The notes beneath the pieces are model-generated. The model was not told where the DNA came from and did no database searches. It was given only the letters and a program-made list of their open reading frames with translations. From Chromobacterium amazonense (lineage in GTDB: Bacteria; Pseudomonadota; Gammaproteobacteria; Burkholderiales; Chromobacteriaceae), in assembly GCF_001855565.1 (NCBI RefSeq), contig NZ_MKCR01000033.1, forward strand, positions 62,001-126,000: a stretch of DNA of 64,000 nt, read 5' to 3'. Positions 23,240-33,095 of the stretch are shown piece after piece (the first letter of the stretch is position 1; every line of letters starts with the position of its first letter). The translations under genes and the position numbers were made by a program.

Positions 23240-23273
23240 TGTCGCAGGCTGACACAGCTGTCGCGCCGCGACG
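23240..23273. promoter_or_regulatory. Two candidate activator-binding sites
   Basis: TGTCGCAGGCTGACA (23240-23254) fits TGTC-N7-GACA; TGTCGCGCCGCGACG (23259-23273) fits TGTC-N7-GACG. They are 19 bp apart and about 160 bp from the sigma-54 promoter, a typical enhancer distance, just upstream of the activator gene. The assignment as enhancer sites is inferred. Confidence 0.55.
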
Positions 23274-23295
23274 GCACAGCCTGCAGGAGACGCGC

Positions 23296-25128
23296 ATGAC
23301 CCAGGCTGCCCGCCTGCCGCTGGACGAAATCCGCCGCCGCTTCTTCACCGACCAGCCCTTGCCCGGCCATGCCTTGCCGCCGGCCATCCTCCATTCCTGG
23401 CAACGCTGCCGCAGCCTGGGCCTGCCCACAGGCGGCCGCAGCGGAGAGCCGCTGGAGGATGCCGCATTGCGCCAACGGCGCGAAGCCAACGCCGGCTGGC
23501 TGGAAACCGCGCGGCCGGCACTGGCCGGCCTGTATGAGCAAGTGGCCGGACACGACTTGGCGCTGGTGGTGGCCGACAGCCAGGGGCTGATCCTCGACGA
23601 GAGCGGCGACATCGGTTTTCTGGACAAGGCCGCGCGCTTGGCGCTGGCCCCGGGCATGGACTGGAGCGAGGCGGCGCGCGGCACCAACGCCATCGGCACC
23701 GCGCTGGCCGCGGCGGACAGCATCTTGGTGCGCGGCGCGGAGCATTACCTGGAACGCAACCGCGCCCTCAGCTGCGCGGCCAGCCCCTTGCTCGGCCCGC
23801 AAGGCCAGATGCTGGGCGTGCTGGACATCAGCGGCGCCAGCCGCAAGCTGGGCGAGACGCAGCTGCGAGCATTGCGCGCCGCGCGCGGCCAGATAGAAGC
23901 CTTGCTGCTGAGCGAGGCTGCGCGCAGCGGCTGGCGATTGAGCCTGCATCGAGACCCTCGGCTGCTGGACAGCCCGGCCGCCTGCCAACTGGTTTTCGAC
24001 GAGGACGGCCGGCTGCTGGCCGCCAACCGCGCCGGGCTGGCCCTATGCGGCCTGGAGCCGGGCGACTGGCGGCCGCGCCACTTCGCCGCCCTGTTCGGCC
24101 AGAGCCTGGAGCACTGGCTAAGCCGTCATGGCGAGGCGCTGGGCGCGCTGGAGATCGGGGCGCAGCAGGCATCGGCCCGGCTGCGTCCGCCCGCCGCCCA
24201 CCACCGGGCAGCGCCATCCTCGGCCGCGGCTCCCGCCCACAGCGCGCCCGCGCTGGACGGCCTAGCGGAGTCTTTGTTCGCCACCGCCTTGAAACTGCTG
24301 GAAGCCGACATCCCGGTGCTGATCCTAGGCGAGACCGGCACCGGCAAGGACAGGCTGGCGCGCGCCTTGCACAATGGAGGCAGCCGGCGCGGCGCGCCGT
24401 TTGTCGCGGTCAACTGCGCGGCGATTCCGGAAGGACTGATCGAGGCCGAATTGTTTGGCTACCAGAGCGGCGCCTTCACCGGCGCCAGCCGCCAGGGCAG
24501 CAAGGGCAGGCTGCGCGAGGCCGATGGCGGCGTGCTGTTCCTGGATGAAATCGGCGACATGCCGCTGAGCCTGCAGGCGCGGCTGCTCAGGGTGCTGCAG
24601 GAGCGAGAAGTGACGCCGCTGGGCGGCGGCCCGGCGCAGCGGCTGGACATCCGGCTGATCTGCGCCACCCACCGCGACTTGCGCGCGCGGGTGGCCGAAG
24701 GCGCCTTCCGCGCCGACCTCTACTACCGGCTATGCCATTAGCCGCTGACGCTGCCGCCGCTGCGCGAACGCGGCGACGTAGCGGCCATCGCCCAAAGCAT
24801 GCTGGACGGCATGGGCGCCGCCCGGCGCGGCATCGCGCTGTCGCCCGCCCTGGCCCAGGCCATCCGCGGCTACCGCTGGCCGGGCAATCTGCGCGAGCTG
24901 GCCAACCTGCTGGCCACGCTGTTGGCGCTGGCCGACGATGGCGCGACGCTAAGCCTGGAGCATATGCCGGCCGCGCTGCGCGCCGATATGGCCAGCGCGG
25001 GCCATGCCGTGGCCGACAGCGCGCTGGAGCAGGTGCTGCGCCGCTGCGGCGGCAATGCCAGCGCTGCGGCGCGGGCGCTGGGCATCAGCCGCTCCACGCT
25101 GTATAGACGGCTGGCAAAGAGGGGCTAA
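23296..25128 (+). pseudogene. AcoR-family sigma-54 activator interrupted by an amber codon
   Basis: The intact protein would be about 610 residues. The N-terminal half is an AcoR-type GAF sensory region (ARGTNAIGTALAAADSILVRGAEHYL is the family hallmark). The AAA+ domain follows, with Walker A GETGTGKD, the sigma-54-contact loop SGAFTGAS and Walker B GVLFLDEIGD. The C-terminus is a Fis-type helix-turn-helix (ASAAARALGISRSTLYRRL). Codon 482, at 24739-24741, is TAG, between DLYYRLCH and PLTLPPLRERGD; the frame is otherwise open to 25128 with no other defect. The truncated product keeps GAFTGA but loses the sensor-2 region and all DNA binding. GCAGGAG upstream of 23296 supports the start. It is either a very recent pseudogene or a sequencing error. 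Confidence 0.88.
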
Positions 25129-25292
25129 ACCTCCCCCCATCAAGCCAGCCAGCTCGCCGCGCAACCAACGCAAGCCGGGTTGGCCGTGGCTGCGCTCATG
25201 CCACGCCATGGCCACGCCGAAGCGGCGCAGCGGCAACGGGCACTCCCGCAGCTGGACGCGTTCGCCGCAGGCCCAGGAAACCGCCGAGCAAT

Positions 25293-25320
25293 AAAAAAAG
25301 CGGGAAGCCTGGCTTCCCGC
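25293..25320 (-). terminator. Terminator after the pseudouridine synthase gene
   Basis: On the minus strand GCGGGAAGC, a 3-base loop and GCTTCCCGC are followed by TTTTTTTAT. 25129-25292 holds no gene. Confidence 0.9.
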
Positions 25321-25342
25321 CTGTTTTGCGCTTTCGATTCGA

Positions 25343-26047
25343 TCAGAAACCGAACGCGGCCTTTTCCTCGGCGCTCAGGTGGCGCCACTCGCCTACCGGC
25401 AGCTCGCCCAGGGCAATCGCGCCCAGGCTTTCGCGATGCAGCGCCTCGACGCGGTTGCTGGCCGCCGCCACCATGCGCTTCACCTGGTGGTACTTGCCCT
25501 CGGTGATGGTCAGCAGGATGGTGTGGGCGTCGATCTGCTCGACGCTGTCGGCGGCGAACTCGCGCGCCTCGTCGTTGAGGTAGACGCCGCTTTGCAGCTT
25601 GGCGATCAGTTCCGCCGTCGCCTCGTGCTTCAGCGTGACGCGGTAGACCTTGGGCACCAGCTTCTTCGGCGAACTCAGGGCGTGGATGAACTGTCCATCA
25701 TTGGACAGCAGGATCAAGCCGGTGGTGTCCACATCCAGCCGACCGACCGCCGACAGGTCCAGATTGGAGAACTGGTCCGGCAGCAGGCGGTAGATGCTGG
25801 GATGGCATTGCGGCTTGTGCGAAGTTTCGTAATTGGCCGGCTTGTGCAGCAGCAGATACAGCGGGCCGGTCACCAGCGACCACGGCTCGTCGTCCACCAC
25901 CAGGCTGGCGATATCGGCCAGCTCATACTGAGCGCGGTAGTTGTCCACCACCTCGCCATTCACTTGCACCAGGCCGTATTCGATCAGTTGGCGGCACTCC
26001 TTGCGGCCGCCAAAACCTTGTTGTTGCAACAGTCGATAGAGTTCCAT
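25343..26047 (-). CDS. rsuA: 16S rRNA pseudouridine synthase, RsuA family
   Basis: A 234-residue RsuA/RluB/E/F-family enzyme that isomerises a uridine in rRNA. An S4-like domain is at residues 1-55 (MELYRLLQQQGFGGRKECRQLIEYGLVQVNGEVV). The catalytic motif VGRLDVDTTGLILLSNDGQFIHAL contains the essential Asp; KVYRVTL and EGKYHQVKRMVAAASNRVEALHRESLGAI complete the family pattern. RsuA (16S psi516) is the most likely member because of the S4 domain and length, but RluE or RluF cannot be excluded. The start at 26047 gives the normal S4 N-terminus; its Shine-Dalgarno is weak. The diguanylate cyclase gene ends 38 bases upstream. Confidence 0.88.
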   Translation of the reverse strand: MELYRLLQQQGFGGRKECRQLIEYGLVQVNGEVVDNYRAQYELADIASLVVDDEPWSLVTGPLYLLLHKPANYETSHKPQCHPSIYRLLPDQFSNLDLSAVGRLDVDTTGLILLSNDGQFIHALSSPKKLVPKVYRVTLKHEATAELIAKLQSGVYLNDEAREFAADSVEQIDAHTILLTITEGKYHQVKRMVAAASNRVEALHRESLGAIALGELPVGEWRHLSAEEKAAFGF

Positions 26048-26085
26048 GCAGCGATGGTAGCACGCGCGGCAGGCGCGCGCCGGCA

Positions 26086-27996
26086 TCAGGACAGCATCTG
26101 AATCGGCGCGGCAACGCAAACGCGGTCCCGCCCCTGCTGCTTGGCTTGGTACAGCGCCTCGTCCGCCGCCAGCACCACGCTCTCGGCGTCTTCGCCATGC
26201 AGCGGGCACAGCGCCAGGCCGATGGACAGCGTCACCGACAAGGTATGGCCCAGCGCGTCTATCTCCATGGCGCGAACCGCCTCGCATAGCTGTTGCGCCT
26301 TGGCGAAAGCCGCGTCCAGCGAGGCCCCGGGCAGCAGCACGAAGAATTCCTCGCCGCCATAACGGCAGACAATGTCGCCGCTGCGGAAGTGATCGCTGAG
26401 ATACGCCCCCAGCGCGGTCAGCACCGCGTCGCCGCAGCGATGGCCGTAGGTGTCGTTGACGCGCTTGAAGTGGTCGGCGTCCACCATCAACACCGCCACG
26501 TCGCGGTGCAGCGCCAGCATGTGATCCAGCACCCGCGGCAGGATGTCATCGAGGTGACGGCGATTGAACAGGCCGGTCAGCGGATCGCGCAGCACCTGGT
26601 CGCGCAGCCCCTGCTGCAGCCGTTCGATCTCCTCCACCTTGCGGCGCAGCGAGGCATTGGCATCGCGCAGATTCTGCTCCAGCCGCTTGCGCTCGCTGAT
26701 GTCGTTGACGCCGTTGATGGCATACCAAACCTTGTCGCTCTTGACCACAGAACAGGAAATCAGCGCCCAGAATTCGCGGCCCTGCGCGTTTTTCAGCTTG
26801 ACCTCCCGGTCCGCCACCCGGCCGTTGACGCGCAAGGCCTGCGCCACATCCTCCCGCTCTTGCGGATTAACGTAGAAATCCTGCACCCGCAGCGCGCGCG
26901 ATGGATGCAGATGGGTGCCGAACAGCTCCTCTGCGCGCTCGTTGGCATAGATCAGCTCGCCGCCGGCCAGCCGGTTCATCGCCAGGGGAAATGGCGCCGC
27001 ATCCGCCATCAGCCGCAAGCGGGCCTCGCTCTCCACCAACTGGCTGGTCCGTTCGCCGACTTTGGCTTCCAGCGACTGGTTGGCCTGCAACAGGTTGCGC
27101 TCCACTTGGCGCCGCTCTTCCAGCAAAGCGCCGAACACCAGCAGCGTCACCGACTGCACCAGCGCCAGCAGCGCCACATTGAGCAAGGACTCGTCCAGGG
27201 TCGGCGCAATAGCCAAGGCGCCCGCGTCGAGGCGGATGCCCGCCAGCGCCAGCGCGACAATCGCCAGCGCCAGCCCGTGCGCCAACAGCAGCTGGCTGCG
27301 GAAAGCCAGCCACAGCAGAGGCATGATGAAAAGATAGGGCAGGATGGCATAGTGGCCGCCGCGCCCAGGCAGGGCGCCACACACCAGCGCCGCCAGCAAC
27401 AATGTGGCGCCGGCCACCAGCGAGGTTTCGCGCCAACAGGCTCCGCCGCCGCATGAGCGCTCGATGCGGCCGGCCAGCAGCAAAATCGGCGCCAGCGTCA
27501 ACAGCAGCACCGCGTCGCCCAGCCACACCCGGGCGAATGCCCAGGCCAGCTCCGGCAGCGCGTGCCGATACGCGGGCAACAACACAAAGATCCTGCCCAG
27601 CGCGGCCAGCAGGCTGCCCAGCGCCACCGGCCCAGCCAGAAACGCCAGCACATCGGCTTGGCGGAAAAAGGGCCGGCTCCGCCGCGGCGGCAGGTAGGCG
27701 CTGAACAAGGCCGCGGCCAGCCCGCTGGCGGCCAGCAACAGCCGCTCGGCCAGCAGCAGCCCCGGCTCGCCCCAGGCCAGCCACAGCAAGCCCAGCGCCA
27801 GGCCAGGCCAGACTCGCCGTCCCAGACGCAACAGCATGGCCAACGCCAATGGCAGGCCCGGCTGCAGCCAGTGGGAATATGGCGACGGCAGACACGCTGC
27901 CAACAGCGCGGCGAACAGCGCGCAGGCAGCGGCTACCGCCGCCTGTAAAACAGCCAACGCCCCCCGACTGCGCCAAGCCGCATCGCAAACCGACAT
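26086..27996 (-). CDS. MASE1-PAS-GGDEF diguanylate cyclase
   Basis: A 636-residue membrane-bound cyclic-di-GMP synthase. Residues 1-295 hold about eight TM segments in a MASE1-like array rich in Leu/Ala. A short coiled coil (LEERRQVERNLLQANQSLEAKV) leads to a PAS domain at about 325-440 (RLMADAAPFPLAMNRL to NGVNDISERKRLEQ). The GGDEF domain is at about 470-630: DPLTGLFNRRHLD, and an active-site loop RYGGEEF in the GGEEF form, which is catalytically competent in known enzymes. RSGD five residues upstream is the RxxD inhibitory I-site, so product feedback is expected. The signal is unknown. It stands alone on the minus strand. Confidence 0.93.
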   Translation of the reverse strand: MSVCDAAWRSRGALAVLQAAVAAACALFAALLAACLPSPYSHWLQPGLPLALAMLLRLGRRVWPGLALGLLWLAWGEPGLLLAERLLLAASGLAAALFSAYLPPRRSRPFFRQADVLAFLAGPVALGSLLAALGRIFVLLPAYRHALPELAWAFARVWLGDAVLLLTLAPILLLAGRIERSCGGGACWRETSLVAGATLLLAALVCGALPGRGGHYAILPYLFIMPLLWLAFRSQLLLAHGLALAIVALALAGIRLDAGALAIAPTLDESLLNVALLALVQSVTLLVFGALLEERRQVERNLLQANQSLEAKVGERTSQLVESEARLRLMADAAPFPLAMNRLAGGELIYANERAEELFGTHLHPSRALRVQDFYVNPQEREDVAQALRVNGRVADREVKLKNAQGREFWALISCSVVKSDKVWYAINGVNDISERKRLEQNLRDANASLRRKVEEIERLQQGLRDQVLRDPLTGLFNRRHLDDILPRVLDHMLALHRDVAVLMVDADHFKRVNDTYGHRCGDAVLTALGAYLSDHFRSGDIVCRYGGEEFFVLLPGASLDAAFAKAQQLCEAVRAMEIDALGHTLSVTLSIGLALCPLHGEDAESVVLAADEALYQAKQQGRDRVCVAAPIQMLS

Positions 27997-28205
27997 CTCG
28001 ACTCCATCCTGTATGGGCGGGCCGTCGCCGCGCCTGATTATGCATCTCAGATTAGTCTTGAAAAGCCGGCAAATCCATCAAATTCCCGCCTTATCCTATG
28101 AAGGACTATTGCCGTGCCGCATCGGCATGCGGCTTGCGGTTTATCTTGCTGATTCCGCTTGGTATTGTTCAGATGATGGCAATCATATGAAACCCTGGAG
28201 CAAGC

Positions 28206-28772
28206 ATGCGCTATCCAGACGCACACAAGACCCAGACCCGCCAGCGCATCGTGGCGATGGCGGCCTTGCGTTTCCGCGCCGAAGGCTTGGCCGGCGTGGG
28301 CATCGCCAACCTGATGGCCGACCTTGGCCTGACCCATGGCGGCTTCTACGCCCATTTCGACAGCAAGGAGCAACTGGTGGCCACCGCCTGCAGCCAGGCC
28401 TTGCAACAGCTGAACCAACACTGGCGGCAACTGCTGGAGCAGGCGGTGCCGGGCGAATGCATGGCGGCGCTGGCCAGCGACTACCTCAGCCCGGCCCACC
28501 GCGATCTTCCCGACTCCGGCTGCGCGCTGGCGGCGCTGGCCGGCGAACTGGCGCGCCAGGGCGTCACCGTCCGCCAGCGGGTCGCCTGCGAGCTGGAGGC
28601 GATACTGGACACGCTGGCGGAAGCGAGGCGGCGCGACGGCCAAGCGGATAGCGCGCTGGCCGACCTCGCCATGCTGGTGGGCAGCCTGTCACTGGCGCGG
28701 CTGATAGACGACGCGGCATTGTCTCAACAACTGCTGCAGCAGGCGCGCGACAGGCTTGTCGCGCCAAAATAA
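28206..28772 (+). CDS. TetR-family transcriptional regulator
   Basis: A 188-residue repressor. The N-terminal helix-turn-helix is typical: RQRIVAMAALRFRAEGLAGVGIANLMADLGLTHGGFYAHFDSKEQLVATA. The ligand domain (about residues 70-185) matches the TetR_C group found in regulators of reductase or isomerase genes, including SGCALAALAGELARQG. GGAG precedes the ATG. The downstream acetyltransferase starts about 34 bases later and may be co-transcribed. The target is unknown. 28007-28205 upstream shows no gene. Confidence 0.9.
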   Translation: MRYPDAHKTQTRQRIVAMAALRFRAEGLAGVGIANLMADLGLTHGGFYAHFDSKEQLVATACSQALQQLNQHWRQLLEQAVPGECMAALASDYLSPAHRDLPDSGCALAALAGELARQGVTVRQRVACELEAILDTLAEARRRDGQADSALADLAMLVGSLSLARLIDDAALSQQLLQQARDRLVAPK

Positions 28773-28806
28773 CAAAGTCATGATTTTGCTTTTTTCCGGC
28801 AAAATC

Positions 28807-29679
28807 ATGCATAACGGTCCCTATCCATATGAAGAGCGTTGGCTGCGCGCGCTGGCCGCGTTGCGCGCGCCCGAGCCCGATGCCGGACAGATCGACGACC
28901 TGCGCGGCCTGCTGAATGATCCGATGCGCGGCAGCGGCGAGCAAGTTCGGGTTTGGCTGGAGCAAGGCAAGGCGACCGGCGTGGTCGGCTGGGTCGCCGC
29001 CAATGTGCCGCGCAACGGCGAACTCTATGGCGGGCCCCTGCTAGCCGCCAATCGCCCCGCGCTGGATGGTTTGATTGAGACGCTGCTGCAAGAAGCCGCA
29101 GTGGCCGGCGCGCGCTTCGTCCACGTCAGCGCCGCAGACGCCGAGCAGGGCAAGCATGCCGCCTTGCTGGCGCATGGTTTCCAGCCGCACTTTCATTTTC
29201 TGACGCTGAGCGCGCCGAGTGCCGCCATCTTGCCTCGCCCCCTGCCAGAAGGATGGCAGCGTGTCGAGACCACGGCAGTGGATTGGACCAGACTAGCCGC
29301 ATTGTTCGCGCGCTGCTTCGCTGAGGTTCCGCATGTGCCGTACCACTCACCGGAAAAACTGCGGGAGGATTGGCTAAGCGCCGATGGCGCCGCCAGCCAA
29401 GTGTGGGCCGCGCCGGATGGCAGCTACCGGGCCTTTCTGCTGGCGTGCACTGCGGGACAGGTGGAGGCGGTAGGCGTCGATCCGCGCGATGCCGGACAGG
29501 GCATCGCCGCCGCAATGTACGCAGTGGCGGCAATCGCGCTGCAGTCACGGGGCGTCGAAGCCATGGAAGCGCTAGTCGCCGACTGCAATGCCGGCTCGCT
29601 GGCCTTGCATCGCAAGCTGGGCTTTGTCGAGACTTGCCGCAGACAGGTCTACCGGCATACGCTGGCCGTGCCGATATAA
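28807..29679 (+). CDS. GNAT-family N-acetyltransferase
   Basis: A 290-residue protein with two GNAT-like halves. The C-terminal half has the acetyl-CoA motif VEAVGVDPRDAGQGIAAAMYAVAAIAL (motif A, Q-x-x-G-x-G/A relaxed to AGQGIAA) followed by ALVADCNAGSLALHRKLGFVETCRRQVYRH (motif B). The N-terminal half (GPYPYEERWLRAL to FHFLTLSAP) looks like a degenerate GNAT fold. Acceptor unknown. The start is uncertain: 28807 has no good ribosome site, and in-frame ATG 28780 is possible. It converges with the minus-strand binding-protein gene, with seven bases between the stops. Confidence 0.78.
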   Translation: MHNGPYPYEERWLRALAALRAPEPDAGQIDDLRGLLNDPMRGSGEQVRVWLEQGKATGVVGWVAANVPRNGELYGGPLLAANRPALDGLIETLLQEAAVAGARFVHVSAADAEQGKHAALLAHGFQPHFHFLTLSAPSAAILPRPLPEGWQRVETTAVDWTRLAALFARCFAEVPHVPYHSPEKLREDWLSADGAASQVWAAPDGSYRAFLLACTAGQVEAVGVDPRDAGQGIAAAMYAVAAIALQSRGVEAMEALVADCNAGSLALHRKLGFVETCRRQVYRHTLAVPI

Positions 29680-29686
29680 GCAACCG

Positions 29687-30478
29687 CTACGGCGCCGCGC
29701 TGCGCGGCTGCAAGCAGGCCTCGCGCGTCTCCTGCAGCAAGCGCTCGAAGTCGCCGCTATCCTGCAAGGCCTTCAAGCCGCGGTTGAAGCGCTCCACCAG
29801 CTCCGGTCCGCGCGCATGCTTGCGCCAGATCACCACATGCAACGGCGCCGCCCAGAACGTCTTGTTCTGAGCCTCCAGCTCCGCTCCCTGCGCCGGACTG
29901 AAGTGGTGGGCGATCAGATATTTTCCCACCTCCTGGTCGATGGGAAACAGGTCGATGCGGCCGGCTATCAATTTGCGCAGATTGATCAGATCGTCCGGCG
30001 CGTTATCCACCGTCAGCGTGCCGTTCTTGACCTGGGCGTCGAAGTCGTCGGAATAGAAATTGCCGACGGTGATGCCGACCCGCGCGCCCTTCAGCTCGCT
30101 CCAGCGGCTCCACGCCAAGGGGCGCTCCTTGCGCTGGAAGAACACCATGCGCGCCGACAGCACCGGCAGCGTATACAACAGGTCGCGCTTGCGCTCCGCC
30201 GTCGGCGCCCAGCCGAAGCTGCCATCCACCTGGCCGTTGCGCGCCGATTGCAGGGTGCGGTTGTTGGGGTAATAGCGGTATGCGACGTCTACGCCGCCGC
30301 GGGCGAAGGCTTCCTTCACCAGCCGCGACAGTATCCCGTCGTAAGGCAGCTCCTGGCCCATGTACGGCGGCCATTCCTGATTGGACAGGGTGATCTTGAG
30401 GCGCGGGGCAGCCTCAACTGGAATTGCCAGCAGCGCAACCCAGCTCAGGATACCCAGCAGCATGCCGTGGTATCGCAT
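29687..30478 (-). CDS. Periplasmic amino-acid-binding-type protein (SBP_bac_3)
   Basis: A 263-residue extracellular solute-binding protein family 3 member. The signal peptide is about residues 1-23 (ending PVEAA). The core has the expected lobes: EWPPYMGQELPYDGILSRLVKEAFARGG, then RNGQVDGSFGWAPTAERKRDLLYTLPVL and LKGARVGITVGNFYSDDF. The residue pattern resembles solitary family-3 proteins with no ABC partners; no transporter genes are adjacent. It may be a sensor-linked or orphan binding protein. Ligand unknown. Confidence 0.85.
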   Translation of the reverse strand: MRYHGMLLGILSWVALLAIPVEAAPRLKITLSNQEWPPYMGQELPYDGILSRLVKEAFARGGVDVAYRYYPNNRTLQSARNGQVDGSFGWAPTAERKRDLLYTLPVLSARMVFFQRKERPLAWSRWSELKGARVGITVGNFYSDDFDAQVKNGTLTVDNAPDDLINLRKLIAGRIDLFPIDQEVGKYLIAHHFSPAQGAELEAQNKTFWAAPLHVVIWRKHARGPELVERFNRGLKALQDSGDFERLLQETREACLQPRSAAP

Positions 30479-30576
30479 CGTTTTCCCGATTCCTGCAATG
30501 GACGAGCTGTCAGTTTGTTTTATATGCCGCGGACAGTCTCTTCGTGAGAATAACTGGCAATACCATTCGCATCAAT

Positions 30577-30607
30577 GAAAACCGCCCGGTGTAATTTACA
30601 CCGGGCG
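30577..30607 (-). terminator. Terminator after rhlE
   Basis: On the minus strand CGCCCGGTGTAA pairs with TTACACCGGGCG (12 bp around a minimal loop), followed by GTTTTC. It lies 17 bases past the rhlE stop. Confidence 0.8.
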
Positions 30608-30623
30608 TCGTTCGCATGCTGGC

Positions 30624-32036
30624 TCAGCGGCTCTTAGGCGGCGTGAACAGCGCGGCTTTCGGCGCGGCGGGCTTGCCGCTGCGGCTGCCTTCGGAACGGC
30701 CGTTCTGACCCTGACCCTGGCGCGGACCGCTGTTGCGCCCATGGCCCGCCGGCTTGCTTTCGGTTTGGTGGCGAGGTTTGGACGCCGGGTTGCGCGGCTG
30801 TTGGCTGCGACCCTGTCCTTGGCCGCCACGGCCTTGTCCCTGGCCTCGGCCGCGCGCGCCGCCGCCCATAGGGATCGGCTCCGGCTTGACGTTGAGGTCG
30901 GCCTCATAACCCGGCACGGTGAAGCGCTCGATCGACATCTTGATCAGCTTTTCGATGTCGCGCAGGAAGCTGAACTCGTCGACGCACACCAGCGACAGCG
31001 CTTCGCCCGGCGTGCCGGCGCGGCCGGTGCGGCCGATGCGGTGCACATAGTCTTCCGGGACGTTGGGCAGCTCGAAGTTGACCACGTGCGGCAGTTGGTC
31101 GATGTCCAGACCGCGCGCGGCGATGTCGGTGGCCACCAGCACTTGCAGCTCGCCGCTCTTGAAGTCGGCCAGCGCGCGGGTGCGCGCGTTCTGGCTCTTG
31201 TTGCCGTGGATGGCGGCGGCGGGGATGCCGATCTTGTCCAGCTTCTCCGCCAGACGGTTGGCGCCGTGCTTGGTGCGGGTGAACACCAGCACCTGGAACC
31301 AATTGTGCTCGCGGATGAGATGGATCAATAGATCGGTCTTCTTGTCGCGGTCAACCAGGTGTACCTTCTGCGTCACCAGCTCGTTGGTGGTGTTGCGGCG
31401 CGCCACTTCCACCAGCTTGGGGTTGTCCAGCAACTTGTCGGCCAACGCCTTGATCTCGTCGGAGAAGGTGGCCGAGAACAGCAGGTTCTGCCGTTTGGCC
31501 GGCAGCTTGGCCAGCACCTTCTTGATATCATGGATGAAGCCCATGTCCAGCATGCGGTCCGCTTCGTCCAGCACCAGGATTTCCACGCCGGACAGGTCCA
31601 CCGTCTTCTGGCCGACATGGTCCAGCAGACGGCCCGGCGTCGCCACCAGAATGTCCACCGGCGCGCGCAGCGCCTTGATCTGCGGATTGATGTTGACGCC
31701 GCCGAACATCACCAAGGACTTCAAAGGCAGGTATTTGCTATAAGTACGGACAGACTCCTCCACCTGGGCGGCCAGCTCGCGGGTGGGGGTCAAAACCAGG
31801 GCGCGCGGACGGCCGGCATGATGGCTGGGCGAACGCATCAACAGTTGCAACAGCGGCAGCGTGAAACCGGCAGTCTTGCCGGTGCCGGTCTGCGCGGCGG
31901 CCAGCAGATCGCCGCCTTGCAGCACTTGCGGAATCGCTTGCGCCTGGATAGGCGTGGGCGTGGTATAACCGGTATCGGCTACGGCGCGCAGCAAGGGGTC
32001 TGCCAGGCCTAGGTCGGCAAAGGTAAGATCGGACAT
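30624..32036 (-). CDS. rhlE: DEAD-box ATP-dependent RNA helicase RhlE
   Basis: A 470-residue DEAD-box helicase. Motifs in order: Q motif [24 protein letters not shown], Ia PTRELAAQ, Ib [52 protein letters not shown]. The RhlE-type [19 protein letters not shown] and a long Gly/Arg/Gln-rich basic C-terminal tail (about residues 385-470) support RhlE over DbpA or SrmB. It acts in ribosome assembly and RNA turnover. AGGAG seven bases before 32036 sets the start; the longer in-frame ORF extends into a non-coding leader. The 200-base leader (32037-32254) has no gene. Confidence 0.95.
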   Translation of the reverse strand: MSDLTFADLGLADPLLRAVADTGYTTPTPIQAQAIPQVLQGGDLLAAAQTGTGKTAGFTLPLLQLLMRSPSHHAGRPRALVLTPTRELAAQVEESVRTYSKYLPLKSLVMFGGVNINPQIKALRAPVDILVATPGRLLDHVGQKTVDLSGVEILVLDEADRMLDMGFIHDIKKVLAKLPAKRQNLLFSATFSDEIKALADKLLDNPKLVEVARRNTTNELVTQKVHLVDRDKKTDLLIHLIREHNWFQVLVFTRTKHGANRLAEKLDKIGIPAAAIHGNKSQNARTRALADFKSGELQVLVATDIAARGLDIDQLPHVVNFELPNVPEDYVHRIGRTGRAGTPGEALSLVCVDEFSFLRDIEKLIKMSIERFTVPGYEADLNVKPEPIPMGGGARGRGQGQGRGGQGQGRSQQPRNPASKPRHQTESKPAGHGRNSGPRQGQGQNGRSEGSRSGKPAAPKAALFTPPKSR

Positions 32037-32254
32037 AATATGCTCCTGCGACGGCCTATCGCAGAACTGCGACCAATCCAGGCTGACGGGATAGTGTGAG
32101 TTGAAACTCGTGGAGTGAAGAACGTGCGGGACTGGTACTCGCACGAAGCGTCGCAGTGTACAGGCAATCGATGGCGATGGGAACTCGCCGCCGGCCCCGC
32201 CCGCTCTGCCGCAACGATGCGGCGGCTTTTTGTTGTCGTTTTTGAGGATTGAAT

Positions 32255-32941
32255 ATGCCCATAGCCCCTACCAGGCTGATAGGCTCTTTGCTGTTGCTGC
32301 CGGCGCTGGCGCTGGCCGGCAAGAACGACCGCCCGCATGCCGGCGGCGCCGAACATACGACCGTCGAGGCAGCCAAACCGGTGGCGGAAACTCCGCAGGT
32401 CGCCACCGACTTCCACTGCGATCAACCGGCCAACGCCATGGAAAGCATGGTGTGCCAGGACGACGGCCTGACCCGGCTGGACAACCGGCTGGAGAAGTTC
32501 TACGCCCAAGCGCTGGCCAAGGCCGATCAAACAGGCAACAACGCGCGCGGCAAACTGATCAACGAGCAAAAGCGCTGGGTCAAGTCCTTGAAGGACTGCA
32601 TGAAGGAAGAGGATCCCCACATGTGCCTGGGCGACACCTATATCCTGCGCATTTCCCAACTGCAGGCGGCCTGGGCGTTGGCGCCGTCCCTGACGCCGTT
32701 GCGCTATCTGTGCAAGGGCCAGCCGGACAGCACCATCCTGGCCACCTTCTACCGCACACGCCCCGCCACCGCCAAACTGGAGCGCGGCAATTCGCTGGTC
32801 ATCGTGCACCAGGGCATCAGCGGCAGCGGCAGCGGCGCGCGCTACCAAGGCCAGGGCGTCGAGTTCTGGATCAAGGGCCGCGACGCCAGCGTCAATTGGC
32901 GCGGCGAATCGCTGGAATGCACCACGCAGCCGACGCCGTAA
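32255..32941 (+). CDS. Secreted LprI-like / MliC-like lysozyme-inhibitor fusion
   Basis: A 228-residue exported protein with a signal peptide ending ALALA at about residue 22; no lipobox Cys, so it is soluble periplasmic. The middle (about 55-130) matches the LprI/DUF1311 family: [33 protein letters not shown] and [10 protein letters not shown]. The C-terminal part (about 145-225) matches the MliC C-type lysozyme inhibitor fold: [38 protein letters not shown], with Cys at both ends. Members of both families are reported lysozyme inhibitors, so the protein would protect the cell wall from host or rival lysozymes. GAGGA upstream sets the start at 32255. Confidence 0.82.
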   Translation: MPIAPTRLIGSLLLLPALALAGKNDRPHAGGAEHTTVEAAKPVAETPQVATDFHCDQPANAMESMVCQDDGLTRLDNRLEKFYAQALAKADQTGNNARGKLINEQKRWVKSLKDCMKEEDPHMCLGDTYILRISQLQAAWALAPSLTPLRYLCKGQPDSTILATFYRTRPATAKLERGNSLVIVHQGISGSGSGARYQGQGVEFWIKGRDASVNWRGESLECTTQPTP

Positions 32942-33095
32942 GCCCCGCCGGCCGCGCGGCCGGTCCGCGCCGCTCGCCCCAGGATTTTTGTCAGCCGCGC
33001 GCCGCCCCGACATGGCGCCATCGGCGCGCTGCGGTTAGAATCGGTCGCCCGCGCCATCCTGCGCCGGGCGCAACCCGAATCAGCAAAGACCCGCC

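Noticed and set aside
24739-24741. TAG as a recoded amino-acid codon
   Set aside because: Nothing in the window suggests pyrrolysine or programmed read-through; mutation or sequencing error is simpler.
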